Origin: Citrobacter arsenatis
Lineage (GTDB): Bacteria; Pseudomonadota; Gammaproteobacteria; Enterobacterales; Enterobacteriaceae
Direction: 5' to 3'
Length of the DNA stretch: 64,000 bases
Assembly (NCBI RefSeq): GCF_004353845.1
Contig: NZ_CP037864.1
Location: 1,612,001-1,676,000, forward strand
This document shows positions 35,771 through 44,226 of this stretch, piece after piece. Positions within the stretch are counted from its first letter, which is position 1; the number at the start of each line of letters is the position of its first letter. Both the position numbers and the translations under genes were made by a program. The notes beneath the pieces are model-generated. The model worked only from the letters and a program-made list of their open reading frames with translations. It made no database searches and had not been told where the DNA came from.

Positions 35771-36175
35771 GTGAATACAACGCTGTTTCGATGGCCGGTT
35801 CGTGTCTACTATGAAGATACCGATGCCGGTGGGGTGGTTTACCACGCCAGCTACGTCGCTTTTTATGAAAGAGCACGCACAGAGATGCTGCGTCATCATC
35901 ACTTCAGTCAGCAGGTTTTGTTGGCCGAACGTGTAGCCTTTGTGGTGCGCAAGATGACCCTCGAGTATTTTGCGCCTGCCCGGCTCGACGATATGCTCGA
36001 AGTCCAAACCGAAATTACGTCAATGCGTGGCACCTCATTGGTTTTCACGCAACGCATTGTCAACGCAGAGAACACCGTGCTGAATGAAGCCGAAGTTCTG
36101 ATTGTGTGCGTTGACCCACTCAAAATGAAGCCTCGTGCGCTTCCCAAGTCTATTGTCGCGGAGTTTAAGCAGTGA
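35771..36175 (+). CDS. ybgC: Acyl-CoA thioesterase YbgC
   Basis: A 134-aa hotdog-fold thioesterase, first gene of the tol-pal operon. The signature is YYEDTDAGGVVYHASYVAFYERART (about residues 13-37) with the catalytic Asp. It hydrolyses short-chain acyl-CoAs in vitro and associates with acyl carrier protein and phospholipid synthesis enzymes. Translation starts at GTG (35771). The stop overlaps the tolQ GTG (GTGA). Confidence 0.96.
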   Translation: MNTTLFRWPVRVYYEDTDAGGVVYHASYVAFYERARTEMLRHHHFSQQVLLAERVAFVVRKMTLEYFAPARLDDMLEVQTEITSMRGTSLVFTQRIVNAENTVLNEAEVLIVCVDPLKMKPRALPKSIVAEFKQ

Positions 36176-36864
36176 CTGACATGAATATCCTTGATTTGTT
36201 CCTGAAGGCAAGCCTTCTGGTTAAACTTATCATGTTGATTTTGATTGGTTTCTCAATCGCATCCTGGGCCATTATTATCCAGCGGACCCGTATTCTTAAT
36301 GCGGCTTCACGTGAAGCCGAAGCATTTGAAGACAAGTTCTGGTCCGGCATTGAATTGTCGCGTCTGTACCAGGAAAGCCAGGGGCGTCGTGATAATCTGG
36401 CGGGTTCAGAGCAAATTTTCTACAGCGGATTCAAAGAGTTTGCGCGTTTGCATCGGGCGAACAGCCATGCGCCGGAAGCGGTCGTTGAGGGGGCATCCCG
36501 TGCGATGCGTATCTCGATGAACCGTGAACTGGAAACGCTGGAAACGCATATTCCATTCCTCGGCACCGTCGGCTCCATCAGCCCATATATCGGTCTGTTT
36601 GGTACCGTTTGGGGGATCATGCACGCATTTATCGCGCTGGGCGCGGTAAAACAGGCAACGCTGCAAATGGTTGCACCGGGTATCGCGGAAGCGTTGATTG
36701 CAACGGCTATCGGTCTGTTTGCGGCAATCCCGGCGGTTATGGCTTACAACCGACTGAATCAGCGCGTGAACAAGCTGGAACTTAATTACGACAACTTTAT
36801 GGAAGAGTTCACCGCGATTCTGCACCGCCAGGCGTTTACCGTTAGCGAGAGCAACAAGGGGTAA
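36172..36864 (+). CDS. tolQ: Tol-Pal system proton channel subunit TolQ
   Basis: A 230-aa inner-membrane protein with three helices; with TolR it forms the proton-driven motor that energises TolA for outer-membrane constriction during division. The ExbB/MotA-type region (PFLGTVGSISPYIGLFGTVWGIMHAF and the GIAEALIATAIGLFAAIPAV stretch) is intact. It starts with GTG overlapping ybgC. Confidence 0.97.
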   Translation: MTDMNILDLFLKASLLVKLIMLILIGFSIASWAIIIQRTRILNAASREAEAFEDKFWSGIELSRLYQESQGRRDNLAGSEQIFYSGFKEFARLHRANSHAPEAVVEGASRAMRISMNRELETLETHIPFLGTVGSISPYIGLFGTVWGIMHAFIALGAVKQATLQMVAPGIAEALIATAIGLFAAIPAVMAYNRLNQRVNKLELNYDNFMEEFTAILHRQAFTVSESNKG

Positions 36865-36867
36865 GCC

Positions 36868-37296
36868 ATGGCCAGAACGCGTGGACGAGGTCGTCGCGAG
36901 CTCAAGTCCGAAATCAATATTGTACCGCTACTCGACGTACTGCTGGTGCTGCTGCTGATCTTTATGGCAACCGCGCCGATCATTACGCAGAGTGTGGAAG
37001 TCGACCTGCCGGATGCGACCGAATCGCAAGCCGTCAGCAGTAACGACGAACCGCCGGTCATTATTGAAGTTTCCGGTATTGGGCAATACAGCGTGGTTGT
37101 TGAGAAAGATCGTATGGACCAACTGCCACCTGAGCAGGTTATCGCGGAAGCGAAAAGCCGCCTGCAGACCAATCCGAAAACGGTCTTTTTAATCGGTGGT
37201 GCGAAAGACGTGCCTTATGATGAAATAATTAAAGCGCTGAACTTGTTACACAGTGCAGGCGTAAAATCGGTTGGCTTGATGACGCAGCCAATCTGA
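36868..37296 (+). CDS. tolR: Tol-Pal system protein TolR
   Basis: A 142-aa ExbD-family protein with one N-terminal membrane helix (about residues 17-38). The proton-path aspartate is in the segment NIVPLLDVLLVLLLIFMA. The periplasmic domain binds peptidoglycan. It lies 3 nt after tolQ. Confidence 0.97.
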   Translation: MARTRGRGRRELKSEINIVPLLDVLLVLLLIFMATAPIITQSVEVDLPDATESQAVSSNDEPPVIIEVSGIGQYSVVVEKDRMDQLPPEQVIAEAKSRLQTNPKTVFLIGGAKDVPYDEIIKALNLLHSAGVKSVGLMTQPI

Positions 37297-37360
37297 TGAC
37301 CGCGTTTTGCTGGCTTGAAAGATAGCGCGTAACAGGCGAACAGTTTTTTGGGAACCGAGA

Positions 37361-38617
37361 GTGTCAAAGGCAACCGAACAAAACGACAAGCTCAAAAGGG
37401 CGATAATTATTTCAGCGGTGCTGCATGTCATTTTATTTGCAGCACTGATCTGGAGTTCGTTCGATGAGCACATTGATGCTTCAGCCGGCGGCGGTGGCGG
37501 TTCGTCCATCGACGCTGTTATGGTCGATCCTGGCGCCGTCGTGCAACAGTACGACAGGCAGCAGCAACAGCAGGCAAGTGCGAAACGTGCAGAAGAGCAG
37601 CGTGAAAAACAGGCGCAGCAGCAGGCTGAGGAACTTCGCGAGAAGCAGGCCGCTGAGCAAGAGCGACTGAAGCAGCTGGAGAAAGAACGTTTAGCCGCGC
37701 AGGAAAAAGTACGCGAACAGGCGGAACAGCAGAAGCAGGCTGAAGCCGCCGCTGCGAAAGCGCAAGAGCAACAGAAACAGGCTGAAGAAGCTGCGGCGAA
37801 GGCTGCTGCAGACGCGAAGGCCAAAGCTGATGCTCAAGCGAAACAAGCAGCAGATGCCGCGAAGAAAGCCGCTGCGGACGCACAGAAAAAAGCTGAGGCC
37901 GAAGCCGCTAAAGCCGCCGCTGATGCGAAGAAAGTTGCCGAAGCACAAGCTGCGAAGGCTGCGGCAGACGCCGCGAAGAAAGCGCAGGCTGAAGCCGCTA
38001 AGCAAGCTGCAGCAGAAAAAGCCGCCGCCGAAAAGGCTGAAAAAGCAGCTGCCGCGAAAGCTGCCGCTGCTGAAAAAGCGGCGGCTGATAAGAAAGCTGC
38101 GGCGGAAAAAGCAGCAGCAGACAAAAAAGCTGCAGCCGAGAAAGCCGCTGCCGATAAGAAAGCTGCGGCAGATAAAGCGGCTGCTGCGAAAAAGGCTGCG
38201 GCCGAAAAAGCCGCTGCGGCTTCTGGCGTTGACGACTTGTTGGGCGACCTGAGTTCCGGTAAGAATGCGCCGAAATCGGGTGGTGGAGCGAAAGGAAACG
38301 GCCAACCGGCGAAAGATAGTGGTACAAGTGGTGCAAATGGCGGTGCATCTGGTGCTGATATCAGTGCTTACGCATCTCAAATTCGTAATGCGATCCAGAG
38401 CCGTTTGTATGGTGCCGATTTGTATGCAGGTAAATCTTGCGTATTGCACATCAAATTAGCACCCGACGGCCTGTTACTGGATGTGACCGAAGAGGGCGGT
38501 GATCCGGCATTGTGCCAGGCCGCGTTGACGGCTGCGAAAACAGCCAGAATTCCTAAACCGCCTAGCCAGGCTGTTTATGAAAAAGTAAAAGATGCCAAAC
38601 TGGACTTTAAACTGTAA
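37361..38617 (+). CDS. tolA: Tol-Pal system protein TolA
   Basis: A 418-aa protein spanning the periplasm: an N-terminal membrane anchor (about residues 13-33), a Gly-rich hinge (SAGGGGGSS), a long alpha-helical domain II (about 65-286) of Ala/Lys/Glu repeats including tandem AAADKKAAAEK units, and a C-terminal globular domain III (about 325-418) that contacts Pal, TolB, colicins and filamentous phage. It starts with GTG. The length differs from E. coli TolA (421 aa) by repeat-number change. Confidence 0.96.
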   Translation: MSKATEQNDKLKRAIIISAVLHVILFAALIWSSFDEHIDASAGGGGGSSIDAVMVDPGAVVQQYDRQQQQQASAKRAEEQREKQAQQQAEELREKQAAEQERLKQLEKERLAAQEKVREQAEQQKQAEAAAAKAQEQQKQAEEAAAKAAADAKAKADAQAKQAADAAKKAAADAQKKAEAEAAKAAADAKKVAEAQAAKAAADAAKKAQAEAAKQAAAEKAAAEKAEKAAAAKAAAAEKAAADKKAAAEKAAADKKAAAEKAAADKKAAADKAAAAKKAAAEKAAAASGVDDLLGDLSSGKNAPKSGGGAKGNGQPAKDSGTSGANGGASGADISAYASQIRNAIQSRLYGADLYAGKSCVLHIKLAPDGLLLDVTEEGGDPALCQAALTAAKTARIPKPPSQAVYEKVKDAKLDFKL

Positions 38618-38745
38618 TAACGACCCCTGAGAATTCAGGGGAAACGGTCTAAGGTTGAGACAGAGTTCTGGTAGTTTTGTGTATTTGAGTTTGTTAACAT
38701 TCTGCTAAATTATCGTGGGCTTTCCGTCCAGATAAGGGAGATATG

Positions 38746-40038
38746 ATGAAGCAGGCATTACGAGTAGCATTTGGTTTTCTGATGCTGTGGGCAGCGGTGC
38801 TGCACGCAGAAGTACGTATCGAGATCACCCAGGGGGTGGACTCGGCACGCCCGATTGGCGTTGTCCCCTTCCAATGGGCAGGGCCGGGTGCTGCACCTGA
38901 AGATATCGGTGGCATCGTAGGTGCTGACCTGCGTAACAGCGGTAAATTTAACCCGTTAGACCGCTCTCGCCTGCCGCAGCAGCCGGGTACCGCGCAGGAA
39001 GTTCAACCTGCCGCTTGGTCTGCGCTGGGTATTGATGCCGTGGTAGTCGGTCAGGTTACACCGAATCCGGATGGTTCCTACAGCGTCGCTTATCAACTGG
39101 TTGATACCGGTGGTGCTCCGGGTACCGTACTGGCGCAGAATACCTATAAAGTGAACAAGCAGTGGCTGCGTTACGCAGGCCATACTGCAAGTGACGAAGT
39201 GTTTGAAAAACTGACCGGTATTAAAGGTGCATTCCGTACCCGTATCGCTTATGTTGTTCAGACCAACGGTGGTCAGTTCCCATACGAATTACGTGTGTCC
39301 GACTACGATGGTTACAACCAGTTCGTGGTACACCGTTCTCCGCAGCCGCTGATGTCTCCGGCGTGGTCTCCGGACGGTTCAAAACTGGCGTACGTGACCT
39401 TCGAAAGCGGTCGTTCTGCACTGGTTATTCAGACACTGTCTAACGGCGCGGTTCGTCAGGTTGCCTCGTTCCCACGTCACAACGGTGCGCCTGCATTTTC
39501 TCCGGATGGCAGCAAACTGGCGTTTGCCCTGTCTAAAACCGGTAGCCTGAACCTGTATGTCATGGACATTGGTTCCGGTCAGATCCGTCAGGTGACTGAT
39601 GGCCGTAGCAACAACACGGAACCTACCTGGTTCCCGGACAGCCAAAACCTGGCCTTTACCTCTGACCAGGCCGGTCGTCCGCAGGTATATAAAGTTAACG
39701 TCAACGGCGGTGCTCCGCAGCGCATTACCTGGGAAGGTTCGCAAAACCAGGATGCGGATGTGAGCAGCGACGGTAAATTTATGGTAATGGTAAGCTCGGC
39801 CAATGGTCAGCAGCACATTGCCAAACAAGATCTGGTAGCGGGTGGCGTACAAGTTCTGTCGTCAACGTTCCTGGACGAAACGCCAAGTCTGGCACCTAAC
39901 GGCACTATGGTAATCTACAGCTCTTCTCAGGGGATGGGATCCGTGCTGAATTTGGTTTCTACAGATGGGCGTTTCAAAGCGCGTCTTCCGGCAACTGATG
40001 GACAGGTTAAATTCCCTGCCTGGTCGCCGTATCTGTGA
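38746..40038 (+). CDS. tolB: Tol-Pal system protein TolB
   Basis: A 430-aa periplasmic protein with a signal peptide (about residues 1-21, ending VLHA), an N-terminal domain and a six-bladed beta-propeller built from WSPDGSKLAY-type repeats. It binds Pal and TolA and releases Pal from peptidoglycan. Two adjacent ATGs follow AGGGAG; the second, at 38746, gives E. coli length. A 125-nt gap after tolA may hold a secondary promoter. Confidence 0.97.
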   Translation: MKQALRVAFGFLMLWAAVLHAEVRIEITQGVDSARPIGVVPFQWAGPGAAPEDIGGIVGADLRNSGKFNPLDRSRLPQQPGTAQEVQPAAWSALGIDAVVVGQVTPNPDGSYSVAYQLVDTGGAPGTVLAQNTYKVNKQWLRYAGHTASDEVFEKLTGIKGAFRTRIAYVVQTNGGQFPYELRVSDYDGYNQFVVHRSPQPLMSPAWSPDGSKLAYVTFESGRSALVIQTLSNGAVRQVASFPRHNGAPAFSPDGSKLAFALSKTGSLNLYVMDIGSGQIRQVTDGRSNNTEPTWFPDSQNLAFTSDQAGRPQVYKVNVNGGAPQRITWEGSQNQDADVSSDGKFMVMVSSANGQQHIAKQDLVAGGVQVLSSTFLDETPSLAPNGTMVIYSSSQGMGSVLNLVSTDGRFKARLPATDGQVKFPAWSPYL

Positions 40039-40072
40039 TAATAAATAATTGATTAATAAAGGAATCATTGAA

Positions 40073-40591
40073 ATGCAACTGAACAAAGTGCTGAAAGGGC
40101 TGATGATTGCTCTGCCTGTTATGGCTATTGCAGCGTGTTCTTCTAACAAGAACGCCAGCAATGACGGCAGCGAAGGCATGCTGGGTGCCGGCACTGGTAT
40201 GGATGCAAACGGCAGCGGCAACATGTCTTCTGAAGAGCAAGCGCGTCTTCAGATGCAACAGCTGCAGCAGAACAACATCGTTTACTTCGATCTGGACAAG
40301 TACGATATCCGTTCTGACTTCGCTGCAATGCTGGATGCTCACGCTAACTTCCTGCGTAGCAACCCGTCTTACAAAGTCACCGTAGAAGGTCATGCGGACG
40401 AACGTGGTACTCCTGAGTACAACATCTCCCTGGGTGAGCGTCGTGCGAACGCCGTTAAGATGTACCTGCAGGGTAAAGGCGTTTCTGCTGACCAGATCTC
40501 CATCGTTTCTTACGGTAAAGAAAAACCTGCAGTACTGGGTCATGACGAAGCGGCTTACGCCAAAAACCGTCGCGCCGTACTGGTTTACTAA
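40073..40591 (+). CDS. pal: Peptidoglycan-associated lipoprotein Pal
   Basis: A 172-aa outer-membrane lipoprotein. The lipobox AIAAC places lipidated Cys22 after a 21-residue signal. A Gly/Ser linker is followed by an OmpA-like domain (VEGHADERGTPEYNISLGERRA) that binds diaminopimelate in the cell wall. An in-frame ATG at 40049 exists, but the ATG at 40073 matches the known N-terminus MQLNKVLKG. Confidence 0.97.
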   Translation: MQLNKVLKGLMIALPVMAIAACSSNKNASNDGSEGMLGAGTGMDANGSGNMSSEEQARLQMQQLQQNNIVYFDLDKYDIRSDFAAMLDAHANFLRSNPSYKVTVEGHADERGTPEYNISLGERRANAVKMYLQGKGVSADQISIVSYGKEKPAVLGHDEAAYAKNRRAVLVY

Positions 40592-40600
40592 GAGAATTGC

Positions 40601-41389
40601 ATGAGCAGTAACTTCAGACATCATCTGTTGAGTCTGTCGTTACTGGTTGGCATAGCGGCCCCCTGGGCCGCTTTTGCACAGGCGCCAATCAGTAGTGTCG
40701 GCTCTGGCTCGGTCGAAGACCGTGTCACTCAACTCGAGCGTATTTCTAACGCTCACAGTCAGCTTTTAACCCAACTCCAACAGCAACTCTCCGATAATCA
40801 GTCCGATATTGACTCCCTGCGTGGTCAAATTCAGGAAAATCAGTATCAACTGAATCAGGTTGTTGAACGTCAGAAGCAGATATTGCTGCAGATGAATAAT
40901 CTCGGCAGCGGTAGTGCGCCTTCAGCGCAGTCGGCGGGTGGCGATCAGAGTAGTGCGGCAACCCCAGCGGCTGATGCGGGAGCTGCAGCAACGTCAGGTG
41001 CTCCTGTGCAAACTGGCGATGCGAATACCGATTACAATGCAGCAATTGCCCTGGTACAGGATAAATCCCGCCAGGATGACGCGATTGAAGCATTTCAGAA
41101 CTTCATCAAAAAGTACCCGGACTCTACTTACCTGCCAAATGCGAATTACTGGCTGGGTCAGCTGAATTACAACAAGGGTAAAAAAGATGATGCTGCGTTC
41201 TATTTTGCTTCGGTAGTTAAAAACTTCCCAAAATCACCGAAGGCTGCAGACGCGATGTATAAAGTCGGCGTCATCATGCAGGACAAAGGTGACACAGCAA
41301 AAGCTAAAGCAGTTTATCAGCAGGTTATCACTAAATATCCTGGCACTGATGGCGCGAAACAAGCGCAAAAACGCCTTGGCGCGATGTAA
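40601..41389 (+). CDS. cpoB: Cell division coordinator CpoB
   Basis: A 262-aa periplasmic protein (formerly YbgF) with a signal peptide cut near AFAQ, an N-terminal coiled coil (about residues 38-100) that trimerises, a low-complexity Ala/Ser linker, and a C-terminal domain of TPR repeats (about 140-262). It couples PBP1b peptidoglycan synthesis to Tol-driven outer-membrane constriction. It is the last gene of the tol-pal operon. Confidence 0.96.
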   Translation: MSSNFRHHLLSLSLLVGIAAPWAAFAQAPISSVGSGSVEDRVTQLERISNAHSQLLTQLQQQLSDNQSDIDSLRGQIQENQYQLNQVVERQKQILLQMNNLGSGSAPSAQSAGGDQSSAATPAADAGAAATSGAPVQTGDANTDYNAAIALVQDKSRQDDAIEAFQNFIKKYPDSTYLPNANYWLGQLNYNKGKKDDAAFYFASVVKNFPKSPKAADAMYKVGVIMQDKGDTAKAKAVYQQVITKYPGTDGAKQAQKRLGAM

Positions 41390-41399
41390 TGACCACCAT

Positions 41400-41429
41400 G
41401 CGACCAGAAATCGTGTTATTTCTGGTCGC
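41400..41429. repeat. Perfect hairpin after cpoB
   Basis: A 12-bp perfect stem GCGACCAGAAAT / ATTTCTGGTCGC with a CGTGTT loop, 11 nt after the cpoB stop. It lacks a T-run, so it may be a Rho-dependent or mRNA-stabilising structure rather than an intrinsic terminator. The tRNA promoter lies between it and 41555. Confidence 0.75.
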
Positions 41430-41554
41430 GTCGTGTGATTCCTAAGCAGTTGAGTTATTTACATCGAAATTTTTGTTGCGCTAAAATCTGAAATCAGTAA
41501 TATATGCCGCCGTTGCCAAGGGATATCAAACAGCCCGAAAGCGGCGAAAAAAGT

Positions 41555-41630
41555 GGGTCGTTAGCTCAGTTGGTAGAGCAGTTGACTTTTAATCAATTGG
41601 TCGCAGGTTCGAATCCTGCACGACCCACCA
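41555..41630 (+). tRNA. lysT: tRNA-Lys (UUU)
   Basis: 76-nt cloverleaf with encoded CCA: acceptor GGGTCG/CGACCC, D-loop TTAGCTCAGTTGGTAGAGC, anticodon loop CTTTTAA (UUU), T-arm GCAGGTTCGAATCCTGC. It is the first of the tRNA array downstream of cpoB, as in E. coli. Confidence 0.98.
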
Positions 41631-41767
41631 ATCGCTAAGGTGGAACGCGATTGTAAAACGTGAAGGATAACGTTGCATAAGCAACGGCCCGTAGGGCGAG
41701 GCGAAGCCGAGTAATCCTGCACGACCCACCACTAACTCAGTTAGTAAGTAGTATCCAGCGTAGTATC
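41631..41767 (+). other. tRNA-Lys / tRNA-Val spacer with tRNA remnant
   Basis: This 137-nt spacer is longer than the others in the array. It contains small hairpins (CGTTGC-ATAA-GCAACG at 41671-41686, GCCC-GTA-GGGC, GGC-GAA-GCC). It then carries a 19-nt exact copy of the tRNA-Lys 3' end, AATCCTGCACGACCCACCA, at 41713-41731. This looks like the trace of an unequal exchange or deletion, or an rtT-like processing product. Confidence 0.75.
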
Positions 41768-41843
41768 GGGTGATTAGCTCAGCTGGGAGAGCACCTCCCT
41801 TACAAGGAGGGGGTCGGCGGTTCGATCCCGTCATCACCCACCA
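41768..41843 (+). tRNA. valT: tRNA-Val (UAC)
   Basis: 76 nt with encoded CCA: acceptor GGGTGAT/ATCACCC, anticodon stem-loop CCTCCCTTACAAGGAGG (UAC), T-arm with GTTCGATCC. It is the only valine tRNA in this array; E. coli K-12 has two here. Confidence 0.98.
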
Positions 41844-41846
41844 CTC

Positions 41847-41922
41847 GGGGCGTTAGCTCAGTTGGTAGAGCAGTTGACTTTTAATCAATTGGTCGCAGGT
41901 TCGAATCCTGCACGCCCCACCA
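41847..41922 (+). tRNA. tRNA-Lys (UUU), G4-C69 variant
   Basis: Same body as the first tRNA-Lys, but the acceptor stem reads GGGGCG...CGCCCC instead of GGGTCG...CGACCC, a compensated change of base pair 4:69 from U-A to G-C. It lies 3 nt after tRNA-Val. Confidence 0.98.
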
Positions 41923-41966
41923 ATTTTTGGTGGTTCCGAGTAAAAATTTTCAGGTTATACCCGAGC

Positions 41967-42042
41967 GGGTCGTTAGCTCAGTTGGTAGAGCAGTTGACTT
42001 TTAATCAATTGGTCGCAGGTTCGAATCCTGCACGACCCACCA
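41967..42042 (+). tRNA. tRNA-Lys (UUU)
   Basis: Identical to the first tRNA-Lys copy (acceptor GGGTCG...CGACCC), with encoded CCA. Confidence 0.98.
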
Positions 42043-42074
42043 TCCTGAAAGTATAAAGAAGTAAACCCCATACG

Positions 42075-42150
42075 GGGGCGTTAGCTCAGTTGGTAGAGCA
42101 GTTGACTTTTAATCAATTGGTCGCAGGTTCGAATCCTGCACGCCCCACCA
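42075..42150 (+). tRNA. tRNA-Lys (UUU), G4-C69 variant
   Basis: Second copy of the GGGGCG...CGCCCC variant, identical to the one at 41847. It is the last tRNA of the array and is followed directly by a terminator. Confidence 0.98.
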
Positions 42151-42154
42151 GTGT

Positions 42155-42181
42155 AAAAAGGCGCCCTAAAGGCGCCTTTTT
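42155..42181 (+). terminator. Intrinsic terminator of the tRNA operon
   Basis: AAAAA-GGCGCC-CTAAA-GGCGCC-TTTTT: a 6-bp GC stem extended by A/T pairs and ending in a T-run, 4 nt after the last tRNA. Confidence 0.93.
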
Positions 42182-42213
42182 GCTATCTGTGATATGGAAG
42201 ATCCGAACCTGCT

Positions 42214-42298
42214 TGCCTGATGCGCTTCGCTTATCAGGCCTACGAAAGATATCTGGCCCGCATGTAGGAGGGATAAGACGCCAGTCGCCATCCGGCAT
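42214..42298. repeat. REP/BIME element
   Basis: REP units (GCCTGATGCGCTTCGCTTATCAGGCCTAC and a degenerate GATAAGACGCCAGTCGCCATCCGGC) between the tRNA terminator and the nadA promoter. Confidence 0.8.
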
Positions 42299-42344
42299 TC
42301 ATCACACGCAATTATTGTGACTTTTCTTCGCCAATCCGCTATCT

Positions 42345-42362
42345 TGTTTAGCATATAAAACA
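42345..42362. promoter_or_regulatory. NadR operator of nadA
   Basis: TGTTTAGCATATAAAACA fits the NadR palindrome TGTTTA-N6-TAAACA with one mismatch, about 75 nt upstream of the nadA ATG. NadR represses NAD biosynthesis genes when NAD is abundant. Confidence 0.8.
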
Positions 42363-42435
42363 AATCTAACCGAATGTGGCGTGTGTCACGCTTGTAATCG
42401 GTTATTTCGTTAAGCCAGTAAAACGAGAAAGCAAG

Positions 42436-43479
42436 ATGAGCGTGATGTTTGATCCAGAAGCAGCAATTTATCCGTTTCCGCCGAAGCCAGCCCCGCTGAG
42501 TGCTGATGAAAAGCAATTTTATCGTGAGAAAATCAAGCGCCTGCTGAAAGAGCGTGATGCCGTTATGGTCGCGCACTATTACACCGACCCCGAAATTCAG
42601 CAGTTGGCTGAAGAGACCGGTGGCTGTATTTCTGACTCTCTGGAGATGGCGCGGTTTGGCGCAAAACACTCTGCCTCTACGCTGCTGGTTGCCGGCGTGA
42701 GGTTTATGGGAGAAACCGCCAAAATTCTCAGCCCGGAAAAGACTATTCTGATGCCGACCTTACAGGCAGAATGCTCATTAGATCTGGGCTGTCCGATTGA
42801 CGCGTTCAGCGCATTTTGCGACGCACATCCGGATCGTACCGTGGTGGTTTACGCCAATACCTCTGCCGCCGTTAAAGCACGTGCGGACTGGGTCGTCACG
42901 TCCAGTATCGCGGTAGAACTTATTGAGCATCTTGATAGTTTAGGTCAAAAAATCATCTGGGCCCCGGACAGGCATCTGGGCAACTACGTGCAAAAACAGA
43001 CCGGTGCAGATGTTCTCTGTTGGCAGGGGGCTTGTATCGTTCACGACGAGTTTAAAACCCAGGCGTTGACGCGTATGAAAGGGCTTTACCCTGATGCCGC
43101 GGTGCTGGTACACCCGGAGTCCCCTCAGTCTATCGTAGATATGGCCGATGCGGTTGGCTCAACCAGCCAGTTAATCAACGCAGCTAAATCGTTACCGCAT
43201 CAACAGTTGATTGTGGCGACTGACCGGGGCATTTTTTACAAAATGCAGCAGGCCGTTCCGGATAAAGAATTGCTTGAAGCGCCAACGGCCGGTGAGGGGG
43301 CAACTTGTCGCAGCTGCGCGCATTGTCCGTGGATGGCGATGAACGGTCTCAAGGCTATTGCTGAGGGCCTGGAGGAGGGCGGTGCAGCTCATGAGATACA
43401 TGTTGATGCCGCACTGCGAGAAGGGGCGTTGTTGCCGTTAAACCGTATGTTGGAATTTGCGGCTACACTTCGAGCTTAA
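42436..43479 (+). CDS. nadA: Quinolinate synthase A
   Basis: A 347-aa [4Fe-4S] enzyme that condenses iminoaspartate with dihydroxyacetone phosphate to quinolinate in NAD synthesis. The cluster cysteines lie in QAECSLDLGCP (about residue 113), WQGACIVH (about 200) and CRSCAHCPWM (about 291-297). The frame is open to 42376, but the ATG at 42436 gives MSVMFDPE and family length. Confidence 0.97.
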   Translation: MSVMFDPEAAIYPFPPKPAPLSADEKQFYREKIKRLLKERDAVMVAHYYTDPEIQQLAEETGGCISDSLEMARFGAKHSASTLLVAGVRFMGETAKILSPEKTILMPTLQAECSLDLGCPIDAFSAFCDAHPDRTVVVYANTSAAVKARADWVVTSSIAVELIEHLDSLGQKIIWAPDRHLGNYVQKQTGADVLCWQGACIVHDEFKTQALTRMKGLYPDAAVLVHPESPQSIVDMADAVGSTSQLINAAKSLPHQQLIVATDRGIFYKMQQAVPDKELLEAPTAGEGATCRSCAHCPWMAMNGLKAIAEGLEEGGAAHEIHVDAALREGALLPLNRMLEFAATLRA

Positions 43480-43506
43480 TTCTTTATTTTTGCTCTGGGG
43501 GAAAAG

Positions 43507-44226
43507 ATGGACTTTTTTAGCACGCAGAACATTCTGGTACATATTCCGATTGGTGCGGGCGGTTACGATCTGTCATGGATCGAGGCCGTGGGGACGATAG
43601 CAGGGTTGTTGTGTATTGGCCTTGCGAGCCTTGAGAAAATCAGCAATTACTTCTTTGGTCTGATAAACGTCACGCTGTTTGCGATTATCTTCTTTCAGAT
43701 CCAGCTCTACGCCAGCCTGTTGCTGCAAGTTTTCTTCTTTGCCGCCAACATCTACGGCTGGTATGCCTGGTCCCGGCAAACCAACCAGCATGAAGCGGAG
43801 CTGAAAATTCGCTGGCTCCCGTTACCAAAAGCGATCGGTTGGCTGGCGGCTTGCGTGGTGGCGATCGGCCTGATGTCGGTCTATATCGATCCGGTCTTCG
43901 CGTTTCTTACCCGCATTGCGGTCAATATTATGCAGGCATTGGGATTACAGGTTGTTGTACCTGAGCTTCAGCCCGATGCATTCCCGTTCTGGGACTCCTG
44001 CATGATGGTGCTGTCGATTGCGGCGATGATCCTGATGACGCGTAAATACGTCGAAAACTGGCTGCTGTGGGTAATCATTAACGTCATTAGCGTGGTGATT
44101 TTTGCGCTGCAAGGCGTATATGCCATGTCTCTGGAATATATGATCCTGACGGTTATCGCCCTGAACGGGAGCAGGATGTGGATCAACAGCGCGCGTGAGC
44201 GGGGTTCCCACGCGCTGTCCCATTAA
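43507..44226 (+). CDS. pnuC: Nicotinamide riboside transporter PnuC
   Basis: A 239-aa inner-membrane protein with about seven helices that takes up nicotinamide riboside by facilitated diffusion, coupled to phosphorylation by NadR. Family signatures include ANIYGWYAWSRQ and ENWLLWVIINVISVVIFALQGVYAMSLEYMIL. It lies 27 nt after nadA in one operon. It overlaps the convergent zitB end by 4 nt. Confidence 0.96.
   Translation: MDFFSTQNILVHIPIGAGGYDLSWIEAVGTIAGLLCIGLASLEKISNYFFGLINVTLFAIIFFQIQLYASLLLQVFFFAANIYGWYAWSRQTNQHEAELKIRWLPLPKAIGWLAACVVAIGLMSVYIDPVFAFLTRIAVNIMQALGLQVVVPELQPDAFPFWDSCMMVLSIAAMILMTRKYVENWLLWVIINVISVVIFALQGVYAMSLEYMILTVIALNGSRMWINSARERGSHALSH

Noticed and set aside
37691..38449. 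Several long frames on both strands across the tolA repeat
   Set aside because: The Ala/Lys repeat of tolA opens all frames; the Ser/Phe- or Arg/Pro-rich products are artefacts.
41555..42150. Regularly repeated sequence that could suggest a CRISPR array
   Set aside because: The repeats are 76-nt tRNA genes with complete cloverleaves; spacers are irregular in length and no cas genes are near.
41862..42320. Open frames with repeated VEQLTFNQLVAGSNPARPT peptides
   Set aside because: These are translations of the tRNA-Lys genes, not proteins.
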